From assembly GCA_004525055.1 (NCBI GenBank), contig SPDF01000002.1, positions 1-28,181 of the forward strand: DNA of 28,181 nucleotides, written 5' to 3'. Below, piece by piece: positions 1 through 7,313 of the stretch (its first letter is position 1; each line of letters opens with the position of its first letter). Made by a program: the position numbers and the translations under genes. A model generated the notes under the pieces. The model was given only the letters and a program-made list of their open reading frames with translations. It made no database searches and was not told the origin of the DNA. The DNA comes from Gemmatimonadales bacterium (GTDB lineage Bacteria > Gemmatimonadota > Gemmatimonadetes > Gemmatimonadales > GWC2-71-9).

Positions 1-147
1 CGTCACCCGCTCACGCCCCTCCTTCACGGCGCCGTGAGGCAGCCCGACCGTCGCGACGGAAGGGAGACCATTGGTGATGTCCACCTCGACCTCGACCATA
101 TAGGCGTCGATACCGAGGACAGCGGCGGATCGGATCCGGGCAAGCAT
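1..147 (-). CDS. comM: ComM/YifB-type Mg-chelatase-like AAA+ ATPase, N-terminal 49 codons (partial)
   Basis: The minus-strand frame starting at ATG 147-145 reads MLARIRSAAVLGIDAYMVEV and continues with VDITNGLPSVATVGLPHGAV. This is the conserved N-terminal domain signature of the ComM/YifB family; the gene is cut by the left window edge with no stop in view. Family knowledge: ComM is a hexameric AAA+ helicase that promotes branch migration during integration of transformed DNA. The start is fixed by a good Shine-Dalgarno (GGAGGTG at 162-156, 8 nt spacing) and by the family's usual M-L-A-R/K start. That Shine-Dalgarno lies inside a long hairpin (see 148-191). It follows two DUF2911 genes on the same strand but is probably functionally unrelated to them. 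The ATPase part is outside the window, so the call rests on the N-terminal domain alone. Confidence 0.88.
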   Translation of the reverse strand, partial: MLARIRSAAVLGIDAYMVEVEVDITNGLPSVATVGLPHGAVKEGRERVT

Positions 148-191
148 GCGGGCGGCACCTCCATGGGGTCGCCCATGGTAGTGCCGCCCGC
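148..191 (-). promoter_or_regulatory. Hairpin enclosing the comM Shine-Dalgarno
   Basis: Perfect 11-base arms (148-158 and 181-191) enclose a second perfect 7-base stem (161-167 and 172-178, GTCG tetraloop), separated by a 2x2 internal loop. Read on the minus strand, the RNA hairpin ends on the base immediately before the comM ATG at 147, and the GGAGGTG Shine-Dalgarno (162-156) is within the paired region. This would be expected to restrict ribosome access. It may need unfolding by a trans factor or by coupled transcription. It could also be a chance GC-rich fold, but 18 paired bases with only one internal loop is substantial. Confidence 0.6.
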
Positions 192-242
192 TCCCGCTCA
201 CGCAGTGGTTCCGTCGAGCGATGGTACCGATTCTCGCGCGCC

Positions 243-1175
243 CTATTTCGTTCGAACCCCCGTGCCAATCACCTGATCGTCCTCGCCACGGATCTCGAAG
301 CCGGTGGCCTTGCCGTCCTTGAGCGAGAACTCAATGACGAGGTCGCTGGCGACGTCGAACAACTCGCCATCGACCATCGCCCCCGGAGAAAACCAGTCAT
401 CGCCGATCTTGATCAGGACCAGGTGCGACCACTCGTCGAACGGCGGCGGATCCCAGTCAACCAAGAGCATTCCCTTCGTATAGGCCACTGTCCACCGCGA
501 GAACTTCGGTCCGGGCGGACCATCGTCCTCGGCCTCCGGAGGCGGCGCTGCGGAGTCCGCCGCAGGAGGTGCCGGCCGCGGGGCCCACTGAAACTCGTAG
601 GTCCCGACGTAGCGCGGGGCCAGGCTCGCGGCGAGGGTGATCGGGTTGGAAGGCGAAACCACGACATCGAGCGATACCGATCGACCAGCCCACGCCATCT
701 GCATCGTGGCGCCCGTCGCTCCGATCTTGGGGAACGACCAAGTGAGCACATCGGGGCCCACGACACTGTCCGGCGTCACCGTGAACCGAATCTGGCTGCT
801 GTCCGGCTTGGGGTGGGGGATGTGGAACTGCTTGAATTTCGGGTCGAGGATGACCGTCCACTCCTCGGGCTGCACCTCCATCCAGACGGAATACTTCCCC
901 TTGGGGATCGCATGCCCGTCGATGGTGACATCCTTGCTGAGGTCCAGCGTCGTGGCCCAGTTGGCACCTGGCGTCCAGACCTCGCCCCAGGTGACGACCT
1001 TCCCGTAGATCGGCGTCCGCCCCCGGGCGCGGGGGCGACTGTAATCGACGGTGATGACAGTGCCATCGACCGTCTGTGAGATCGTGGCCACTTCGCTGGC
1101 GCGCACCTGCGCATCGGCAGAGAACGGAAAGGCGACGAGACCCGCAAGCAGCACAGAACACCGGCTAATCTTCAT
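243..1175 (-). CDS. Secreted DUF2911 protein with C-terminal extension (paralogue A)
   Basis: This 310-residue exported protein has no known reaction. Residues 1-22 are a signal peptide (basic start, hydrophobic core, cleavage near ADA|QV). The DUF2911 core follows: motifs VDYSRPRARGRTPIYG, WGEVWTPGANWAT, KGKYSVWMEVQPEEWTVILD and DVLTWSFP. A proline/acid-rich linker (about residues 205-230) leads to a C-terminal region resembling the beta-rich tails seen after other hydrolase domains (YVGTYEFQW..., LVDWDPPPFDEWSHLVLIKIGDDWF). Family members are often only the core length, so the tail is extra. The start was chosen at ATG 1175 because it begins the signal peptide and has AGGGGAT upstream; the open frame runs further 5'. 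It lies 52 nt downstream of a paralogue and is likely cotranscribed with it. Confidence 0.85.
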   Translation of the reverse strand: MKISRCSVLLAGLVAFPFSADAQVRASEVATISQTVDGTVITVDYSRPRARGRTPIYGKVVTWGEVWTPGANWATTLDLSKDVTIDGHAIPKGKYSVWMEVQPEEWTVILDPKFKQFHIPHPKPDSSQIRFTVTPDSVVGPDVLTWSFPKIGATGATMQMAWAGRSVSLDVVVSPSNPITLAASLAPRYVGTYEFQWAPRPAPPAADSAAPPPEAEDDGPPGPKFSRWTVAYTKGMLLVDWDPPPFDEWSHLVLIKIGDDWFSPGAMVDGELFDVASDLVIEFSLKDGKATGFEIRGEDDQVIGTGVRTK

Positions 1176-1227
1176 GCTCGAATCCCCTGGCAGAGTGGAA
1201 GCAGAACCGACTGTCTCGGCACCAGCC

Positions 1228-2097
1228 CTACGGGAGCCGGCTGCCACGTCCGATCACGAGATCCGTGGGCCCGCGGATTTCAAACCCGGTCGCGCGTCCA
1301 TCCGTCACCGCGAATTCGAAGACGACGTCCGTCACCACATCGTACAGGCTGCCGTCCACCATCGCACCAAGGTCGAACCAGTCCTCGGCCACCGGGACGA
1401 ACGTGAGGTTGTTCCAGACCGGGAAGGGAGCGCCGCTCCACTGCCCGAGTAACCGCCCATCCTTCGCCACAACCGCCAGCACGCTCTGATTCGACTCCGA
1501 CACCCACCACATCTTGTACCTGCCGGCATACCGTTCCCCGACCCCGGCGGCGAGGGGCGGGATTTCGACCGGCGGAACCGCGATGTCCAGCGCGACAGCC
1601 GTCCCGGCCCAGGCCATCTGGAGGGTGGTCCCCGTCGGTGAGAAGGAGGTGAATGACCAAGTCAGCACCTCCGGCCCGTCGACGTCAGAGGGCGTGACCG
1701 GGAAGCGGACCTGGGCACTGTCCGGCTTCGGGTGGGCGATGTGGAAGAGCTTGGCCCGCGGGTCGAGGATGACCGTCCACTCCTTTGGCTGCACTTCCAT
1801 CCAGACCGAGTACTTGCCCGTGGCAAGCGCATGCCCGTTGACGGTGACATCATGATCCACCTCGAGCGTGGTCGCCCAGTTGGCGCCTGGCGTCCACACC
1901 TCTCCCCACGGGATCTGCCCGCCGAACATGGGGGACCGTCCTCGGACCAACGGCCGGCTGTACTCGACCGTGATCTTCGTGCCGTTCACGACCTGGAAAG
2001 CGCCGCCGCGCTCGCTGGCCCGAACCTGGGCCTGTCCCGCCGTGGTACCAGCCAGCAGGGCAATCGCCGCCAGGCTCCATCCTCTGGTCCATCGCAT
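1228..2097 (-). CDS. Secreted DUF2911 protein with C-terminal extension (paralogue B)
   Basis: This 289-residue exported protein is a close paralogue of the next gene downstream. It has a signal peptide at residues 1-23 (cleavage near GQA|QV), then the DUF2911 core with VEYSRPLVRGRSPMFGG, WGEVWTPGANWATTLEV, GKYSVWMEVQPKEWTVILD and the LTWSF segment. Its C-terminal extension (YAGRYKMWWVSES..., FPVWNNLTFVPVAEDWFDLG, VFEFAVTDGRATGFEIRG) matches that of paralogue A but lacks the proline-rich linker. ATG 2097 is preferred over the in-frame ATG at 2112 because GGGAGG sits 5 nt before it and it starts the signal peptide. It begins 19 nt after the PCYCGC gene, so the two are probably one transcript. 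The function is unknown; an envelope or secreted role is inferred from the signal peptide. Confidence 0.85.
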   Translation of the reverse strand: MRWTRGWSLAAIALLAGTTAGQAQVRASERGGAFQVVNGTKITVEYSRPLVRGRSPMFGGQIPWGEVWTPGANWATTLEVDHDVTVNGHALATGKYSVWMEVQPKEWTVILDPRAKLFHIAHPKPDSAQVRFPVTPSDVDGPEVLTWSFTSFSPTGTTLQMAWAGTAVALDIAVPPVEIPPLAAGVGERYAGRYKMWWVSESNQSVLAVVAKDGRLLGQWSGAPFPVWNNLTFVPVAEDWFDLGAMVDGSLYDVVTDVVFEFAVTDGRATGFEIRGPTDLVIGRGSRLP

Positions 2098-2116
2098 CGT
2101 AGCCTCCCGCATCAGG

Positions 2117-2545
2117 TCAACCATACCGCGCATCGACCGAGGCGCGAATTTCGTCCAGTGTCTTGCCGGCCTTGTGGAGCCGCGCGGCCAGGCGGCCCTG
2201 CCCCTGGCAGATCTCGCAAATCCGGGCCATGCCGGCCCCCTCGTAGCAGGAGAGCAGCGAGTAGAAGCCGGGAATCTCGGCACAACCGCAGTGGCAACGG
2301 ATGCCGTCCACGATCTGGGGAATCTCTCGGATCGCGTCGAACGCCGATTGACACGAGGAATAGTCAACCAACTCCGAGTCCGGCAATACCCTGGCTGCCG
2401 TGATGCCGGGCCGAGGTGTCGGGTGCGCAGGGTCGCCGTGCGCTACACGCGCCGCGGCCCAGAGCGGGCCAGCGACACCCACGGCGGCCACGCCGCAGCA
2501 GGCGGCGAGGAAGTGGCGGCGGGAGCAATTGGATGAATGCTTCAC
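2117..2545 (-). CDS. Tat-exported PCYCGC-motif protein
   Basis: This is a 142-residue protein. Residues 7-31 form a twin-arginine signal (CSRRHFLAACCGVAAVGVAG), so it should be exported folded, perhaps with a metal bound. The mature part carries the PCYCGC family layout: residues C84-H-C86-G-C88, then C100, and an ICEIC pair at C110 and C113, ending in the typical KTLDEIRASVDARYG tail. The clustered cysteines suggest metal or heme-related chemistry, but no reaction is known. The start is GTG at 2545, with GGAGG five bases upstream; the open frame extends upstream without family similarity. A possible promoter lies at 2610-2615, and a small hairpin (CGACCG/CGGTCG) sits just before the Shine-Dalgarno. 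It is followed closely by the DUF2911 pair. Confidence 0.8.
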   Translation of the reverse strand: MKHSSNCSRRHFLAACCGVAAVGVAGPLWAAARVAHGDPAHPTPRPGITAARVLPDSELVDYSSCQSAFDAIREIPQIVDGIRCHCGCAEIPGFYSLLSCYEGAGMARICEICQGQGRLAARLHKAGKTLDEIRASVDARYG

Positions 2546-2609
2546 GAGTCCTCCGACCGGTGTACGGTCGCCATCGGGAGCAACGGGAAGAATGGAGGGA
2601 AGCCTTCTC

Positions 2610-2615
2610 AAGATA
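2610..2615 (-). promoter_or_regulatory. Candidate -10 (TATCTT) for the PCYCGC-DUF2911 transcript
   Basis: The minus strand reads TTTCGC (2638-2633), 17 nt, then TATCTT (2615-2610), giving a leader of about 60 nt before GTG 2545. The same TATCTT hexamer appears before the tolC-like gene and the cysteine desulfurase. The -35 match is weak. Confidence 0.35.
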
Positions 2616-2657
2616 GGGTGCGGGGTACCAAAGCGAAACCGGGCCGCTGGGGAGCGC

Positions 2658-5600
2658 TCAGGCAAGATCCGCGGTCACCACCGTCCCTCGCCCGTCCTCG
2701 CTTTCAACCTGCACCGTCCCGCCCCACCCCTCGACCAGCCGCTTGACGATTGCCAAGCCCAACCCCGACCCGCTGGTGGTGGTCGAGAATCGCGGTTCGA
2801 ATATCCGAGGCAATAGCTCCTCCGATATACCGCGGCCATCGTCGTGAACTTCCAGTCGCTGAGGCAGGACGCGCACCACGATGTGCCGGGCACCCGCCTG
2901 CCGCGCGTTCTCCAGAAGGTTCACGAGCACTTCCTTTAATTCGTCCGGCCGCGCGCGGCCCCACGCGGCGGGGTCGGACTCGAGGACGACCTCCGTCCCC
3001 TCTCCTGCCAGCCGATAGAGATGGACGACCTCATTGGCCACGGGCGCCAGTCGCATATGGTCGGGGGCGACGGTCGGCCCGGAGGGCGCAGCGAACCGGC
3101 TGAATGCCCGGGCGATGGTGTCGAGCCGCTCTATTTCCGAGAGAATCCGTTCGGACGTCTCGTCGAGCGCCGACCCAAGCGCTTCAGGGCGCTCCCGGTG
3201 GACGCGCCGCAGGTGCTGAATCCCGAGACGGATCGGCGTGAGCGGATTCTTGATTTCATGTGCCACCTGCCGCGCCATCTCTCCCCACGCGAGCACCCGC
3301 TCCGCCCGGGATAATTCCGTCACGTCATTCAGGGCGAGCACGGCGCCCCCGATCTCCGGTCCGAGGGGAGCGAGCGCCACCGCGAGCCGTCGCGTGCCGT
3401 CCTCCAGCTCCGCCTCGGTCGGCGCCGTGGCGGGCTGGGCGAGGAAGGCGTCGACCGCCGCGACAAGGGACGGCCACTCGCCCTGGAGGGCGTCGCTGAA
3501 GCTCTCCCCCAAACCGAGCGCGCCACCCAGCAGCTCCTCCGCACGTGGGTTGGCGACCAGGACTTCGCCCCCCGGACCGATGCCCACCACACCAGTGGAC
3601 ACCGTCGCGAGCACCGCGGCGGTTGTGCGTCGGGATTCCTCAAGGGCGGACCGACTCTCGCGAATGTCCCTGGTCATCCGCTCGAACGCCGCGACCACCG
3701 GCTCGAATTCGACGGGTGGGGGCGCCAGGCGCTTCGGCGGCGGTTCGTCGCGCCCGAGCGCCAGAGCCGCCCGCCGAAGGTCCGCGACTGGTCGGGCAAG
3801 TGCCTCGGCGACGCTGCGGGCGGCGGCGACCGCGGCCGCCAACCCGAGGACCGTAGCGAGGAGGAGGAGCCAGCCGAGATCGGCCTGGCTGGTAGCGAGT
3901 CGAACGACCTCAGCGCCGCGTGGCGCGGCGAGCACCACAAGCTGGGCGCCGGTTCCGGGGCGCTCGACACGGTAACCGACTCGACCGCTCCGCCCCAGCA
4001 GGGGTTCGTCGGCCGCGGATTCGACCTCACCGTCGAACGCCATGATCTGGTAGGCCGCCGCATCCTGCAGTGGTGCGAGGATCGCCAGCGCCGCGAGCAC
4101 CGAATCGGTGGCGGTGATGCGCGTCCCTCCTCGGTAGACCGCGAGATCCGAGTGAAACCGTCCCGCGAGCCGGGCGAGCACGACGTCCGGATCTGTCGCT
4201 GTGGCTGATTGGTCACCGGAGACCGCCACCACGTCGCGCAAGACTCGCGTGATGGCCTCATCCCGTTGCCGATCCGCCTCGCTATTGAGTCGGGAGAGCT
4301 CCCACAGCGAAAAACCGATGGCGGGAATCAGGAAGAATCCCGAGAGGGCAATCGCGACCCGAACCCGGAACGAGCGTCGGGCCCGCCGCCAACTGGGGAG
4401 CGCCGGGGGAATGCCCGCAATCGCCTCGGCGAGCAACCAGATGATCGCGAGCACTATGGCATCCAGCACCACGACAAGTGCCCCGCGAACCAACAACGGA
4501 AAGGGCCCACGCAAGTCGACGTCCGCGTGCGTGCCGCGTACGCCGTCCGGCATCCGGACGGCGCGCTCCCCATGGACGGACCACCCTTCCCGGCGCCACC
4601 GGAGGCGGCGGGCGTCGGGAATCAGCCCCGGCGTCGGCGGCGATAGGGTCATTCGATAGGACGGCTCCGCGAGCGCCGCGGGATTGAGGAGCGAGCCGAG
4701 GCGGTCAGGGACGAGGAGGCTGGTCCTCGGCCCGATGGCGACAGTGAGCAGATCCTCCGACGCCAGGCGAAGCGCCAGCACCTGGTAGACACCGGGCACG
4801 CCCAGCACGGTGGAGATGCGCATTGAGTCGCCGGGAGGGAGGGCCAGCGCCAGCGCCGCCACCGACGCCTCGGGCAAGTCGAGCGAGTCGAGCGCGAGGG
4901 AGGCGGAGAGCGTCCCGTCGGGCCGCCAGAGGGCGAGCCGGACCGGATACCCGGTCAGGTCTGTTCGCGCGGCCAGCCAGCGGACGTAGAGCTGAGACGC
5001 ATCCCGTGGGGGTGGGGTCGCGCGCAACCTCGCGCCGGCGTGACTGAGTAAGGGAACGACGACCGGATCCACAGTCGGGCCCTGACGCATCGCGTCCTGT
5101 TGCGCCGCCTCGAGGCGGCTTTCGGTCATCGCGCCCCAGGTCAGGAGCGCAGCGGCACTGCCCGCCACGGTGGCGATGCCGATGATTGTCACGCCGCGGG
5201 AGGCCGGCCGGGTGACCAGCAGCAGGCCGGGGAGCCAGAGAAAGATGTACCAGCCCTCCCAGCCGGTGCCCGGTTGCCACACGTACAATCCCACCGTGGC
5301 CGCGACGATCGTCAGTGCCATCCCCACCCAGACGGTCGACGGTGGGCCGCTCTTGGCGGGCGCCCCTCGGATGAGCGCCGCCGCGATGACCGCCAGCGCC
5401 ATGGCCGCCAGTGCGAGCGTCGACTGCCACCCGAGCCAGAGGCCGAGGGACACGCCGGAGGGCGGCGGCGTGATGCCGCGCGCGAAATAGCGCAATACGA
5501 CTGGGGCCCCGAGCAGGAGGAGGATGCCGACGGGGACAGAATACCACCGTCGACGCGGGGGGCGATTCCAGAGCGCCACGGCCAAGAGTGTAAAGAGGAG

Positions 5601-6641
5601 AGCGAGAATGGCGAGTGCCCCGGCGGAACTCCCCCATGGCCCAAGGGCGGGGCGAAAGAACGACATCGGCGAAAAGAAGCGGTCCAGTCCGAACAGGGCG
5701 CCGATCGGCACCCGGCTCAACACCCCGACGCCCAGGACCAACACGGCGTACCGTGTCACGGCATGTCCCGACACGGTGACGGTCAGGAGGAGTGTCAGGA
5801 GCAGCACCAATGCGGTGCCCCGGGCACCGCCAGTCCGCACCGCCACGGTTGCCTCTTCCAGGGCCGGCGGCACCGGTTCCACACTGAACAGGAGTCGCGG
5901 CCCGGCGGTGGTCGGTTCGGAGTAGTCGAAGACATCGGGGCTGTCAGGCGCGGTGCCGGCGGGATAGACCCGCAACCCCACGCCTGTTCGCGAGCGGAAG
6001 TCCTCCGTCACAGACTGCACCCGCTCGGGGACGGCCGACGAGGCCCAGACGACGACCGATCCCACCGCACGCCGTTCCGACGGCGCGTCACGCGTCACCT
6101 CAAGCACCAGGTAGAAGGGGTTGTCGGTCGTGGAGACAGGGCGACCGTCGCCCTTCGGTGCCAGGCGGTGCGAACCGGCCCACGCGCGCACCTGACCGGC
6201 CTCATCCAGCAAGGCCACGCCCGCCTCCAGCCCGGCGCCCCGGACCGCGCGCTCGAGCGCCGGAAACGCCTGCGGCATGCTGGGCGGCGCCGCGCTCGCC
6301 TCGTTGGCGAGGCGATTGGCAAGCAGGTACGCGGCGTGGAGGTCGCCGGCGAGCCGGTCGGTGGCCCGGTCGACCCGCGCGCGCTGGATCGCGGGCCAAT
6401 GGGCCTCGAGTTGCGCGAGCCGCCACTCGGTGACGAGGGGGACCACGGCCAGGAGGATGAGCGTCGCACCGATGGACCGGGCCTGCCAGCCGGCCCAGGG
6501 CCGGAGGCTCCACAGGCTGGCGGTGGCGCCGAGGCCGACCCCGACCATCCACGGCAGGGTCGGCGTACGGACCCACTCCCCGGCGGCGACGACCGTCAGG
6601 GCAGCCCAAGGAAGCCACCAGTGATGCGGGGAGCGGTTCAC
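2658..6641 (-). CDS. Large multi-sensor NtrY-like membrane histidine kinase
   Basis: This 1327-residue sensor kinase transfers phosphate from ATP to His1128 and then to an unidentified response regulator. Three membrane spans (about 8-24, 32-48, 56-71) precede an extracytoplasmic domain (72-274). Eight more spans (275-503) are followed by a second domain (504-717), spans at 718-743 and 760-780, a third domain (781-921) and a last span (922-945). A HAMP-like linker (946-1000), a PAS domain (about 1005-1110), the H-box AHEIKNPLTPI, N-box NLLENARQAG (N1241/N1245), DDGRGI (from D1267) and GSGLGLAIV (1291 on) follow. The H-box and PAS arrangement is NtrY-like. The start is GTG 6641, because upstream codons are antisense to the divergent creatininase gene. 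It has no Shine-Dalgarno and TATAAT lies 6 nt upstream. No regulator gene is adjacent, and the length far exceeds the usual 700-750 residues. Confidence 0.9.
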   Translation of the reverse strand: MNRSPHHWWLPWAALTVVAAGEWVRTPTLPWMVGVGLGATASLWSLRPWAGWQARSIGATLILLAVVPLVTEWRLAQLEAHWPAIQRARVDRATDRLAGDLHAAYLLANRLANEASAAPPSMPQAFPALERAVRGAGLEAGVALLDEAGQVRAWAGSHRLAPKGDGRPVSTTDNPFYLVLEVTRDAPSERRAVGSVVVWASSAVPERVQSVTEDFRSRTGVGLRVYPAGTAPDSPDVFDYSEPTTAGPRLLFSVEPVPPALEEATVAVRTGGARGTALVLLLTLLLTVTVSGHAVTRYAVLVLGVGVLSRVPIGALFGLDRFFSPMSFFRPALGPWGSSAGALAILALLFTLLAVALWNRPPRRRWYSVPVGILLLLGAPVVLRYFARGITPPPSGVSLGLWLGWQSTLALAAMALAVIAAALIRGAPAKSGPPSTVWVGMALTIVAATVGLYVWQPGTGWEGWYIFLWLPGLLLVTRPASRGVTIIGIATVAGSAAALLTWGAMTESRLEAAQQDAMRQGPTVDPVVVPLLSHAGARLRATPPPRDASQLYVRWLAARTDLTGYPVRLALWRPDGTLSASLALDSLDLPEASVAALALALPPGDSMRISTVLGVPGVYQVLALRLASEDLLTVAIGPRTSLLVPDRLGSLLNPAALAEPSYRMTLSPPTPGLIPDARRLRWRREGWSVHGERAVRMPDGVRGTHADVDLRGPFPLLVRGALVVVLDAIVLAIIWLLAEAIAGIPPALPSWRRARRSFRVRVAIALSGFFLIPAIGFSLWELSRLNSEADRQRDEAITRVLRDVVAVSGDQSATATDPDVVLARLAGRFHSDLAVYRGGTRITATDSVLAALAILAPLQDAAAYQIMAFDGEVESAADEPLLGRSGRVGYRVERPGTGAQLVVLAAPRGAEVVRLATSQADLGWLLLLATVLGLAAAVAAARSVAEALARPVADLRRAALALGRDEPPPKRLAPPPVEFEPVVAAFERMTRDIRESRSALEESRRTTAAVLATVSTGVVGIGPGGEVLVANPRAEELLGGALGLGESFSDALQGEWPSLVAAVDAFLAQPATAPTEAELEDGTRRLAVALAPLGPEIGGAVLALNDVTELSRAERVLAWGEMARQVAHEIKNPLTPIRLGIQHLRRVHRERPEALGSALDETSERILSEIERLDTIARAFSRFAAPSGPTVAPDHMRLAPVANEVVHLYRLAGEGTEVVLESDPAAWGRARPDELKEVLVNLLENARQAGARHIVVRVLPQRLEVHDDGRGISEELLPRIFEPRFSTTTSGSGLGLAIVKRLVEGWGGTVQVESEDGRGTVVTADLA

Positions 6642-6646
6642 CCGCG

Positions 6647-6652
6647 TATTAT
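6647..6652 (+). promoter_or_regulatory. -10 TATTAT for the creatininase-family gene (leaderless)
   Basis: TATTAT is followed by ACGCAGG and the ATG at 6660, again placing the transcription start at or next to the start codon. It overlaps the opposite-strand TATAAT (6648-6653) by five bases, so the two promoters cannot easily be occupied together. Confidence 0.55.
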
Positions 6653-6653
6653 A
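6648..6653 (-). promoter_or_regulatory. Consensus -10 TATAAT for the histidine kinase (leaderless)
   Basis: The minus strand reads TATAAT, then ACGCGG, then the GTG start at 6641. The expected transcription start falls at the start codon, so the mRNA would have no leader; no Shine-Dalgarno is present. The hexamer is inside the palindrome GCGTAT-T-ATACGC (6644-6656) shared with the opposite promoter. Confidence 0.6.
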
Positions 6654-6659
6654 CGCAGG

Positions 6660-7313
6660 ATGAGTTCGACATTGCCCTGGCGGCTCAAGGAGATGCTCCC
6701 GGCCGAGGTTGAGCAATGCCTTGTCCGCCGACCCGCGCTGATCCTTCCTGTGGGATCCACCGAGCAGCATGGCGCCCACCTCCCGCTCGGGATCGACACG
6801 ATTCTTGTCGATCGCCTCGCCGACGACCTCTCCGCCCGGTTCCGTGTCCTGCGCGCGCCGACGGTGGAATACGCCGCCAACCGGAATCCCCATCGTCCAC
6901 GTCCCGGCAGCGCGCCACTCGGGCGGAAGACACTCCATCGGCTGATGAACGAATTGGTGGAGGCGTGGGAATTAGGGAGCGGCGTGCTGGAGTTCGTCAT
7001 CCTCACGGCGGAGGGACATGAGGCCCACCAGGAGGCGCTCAGTACGCTCCTGGTCAAGAACGCACGGGTGCAGGTCGTCGATATCTTCTCGCTCGATTTC
7101 GGGTCGTTGCTCCAACAGCCGGGGCTGCCCGCGCATGGAGGGGAACTCGACACCTCGCTCCTCCTGCATCTCGCGCCACAGCTCGTGCGCATGGAAGTTG
7201 CAGTGGACACCCCCCAGGCGACGCCCTCGTTGTCGAGTCCCGAGAAGGGCGCACGCCTCTACGAGTTCATCCTGGACCGCGTCGCGGTCCGCTGCCTGCA
7301 CCAGGAGACCTGA
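6660..7313 (+). CDS. Creatininase-family metal-dependent amidohydrolase
   Basis: This 217-residue predicted cytoplasmic amidohydrolase of the creatininase/FAPy-deformylase/MftE superfamily has an unknown substrate. Metal-site motifs are visible: GSTEQHGAHLPLGID gives Glu35, His37 and Asp46, and PAHGGELDTS gives Glu162. The usual NGHGGN loop is replaced by EGHEAHQ, which keeps His120 but changes its surroundings. The length is slightly under the usual 230-260, with shortening around residues 70-90. The start ATG 6660 is chosen because family homology begins there; a long open frame continues upstream but is antisense to the kinase. The stop overlaps the next gene's ATG (TGATG), so the two are translationally coupled. 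Nothing in the neighbours identifies it as mycofactocin or riboflavin related. Confidence 0.85.
   Translation: MSSTLPWRLKEMLPAEVEQCLVRRPALILPVGSTEQHGAHLPLGIDTILVDRLADDLSARFRVLRAPTVEYAANRNPHRPRPGSAPLGRKTLHRLMNELVEAWELGSGVLEFVILTAEGHEAHQEALSTLLVKNARVQVVDIFSLDFGSLLQQPGLPAHGGELDTSLLLHLAPQLVRMEVAVDTPQATPSLSSPEKGARLYEFILDRVAVRCLHQET

Noticed and set aside
2658..6641. Assembly error fusing a membrane protein gene to a kinase gene
   Set aside because: The frame is continuous, base composition is uniform, and no internal start with a Shine-Dalgarno separates the parts. It cannot be excluded without read data.
5100..6659. A long plus-strand open frame running in phase into the creatininase-family gene
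   Set aside because: It is antisense to the kinase membrane and sensor regions, is rich in Arg/Gly/Pro/His, and shows no family motif until ATG 6660, where the creatininase homology begins.
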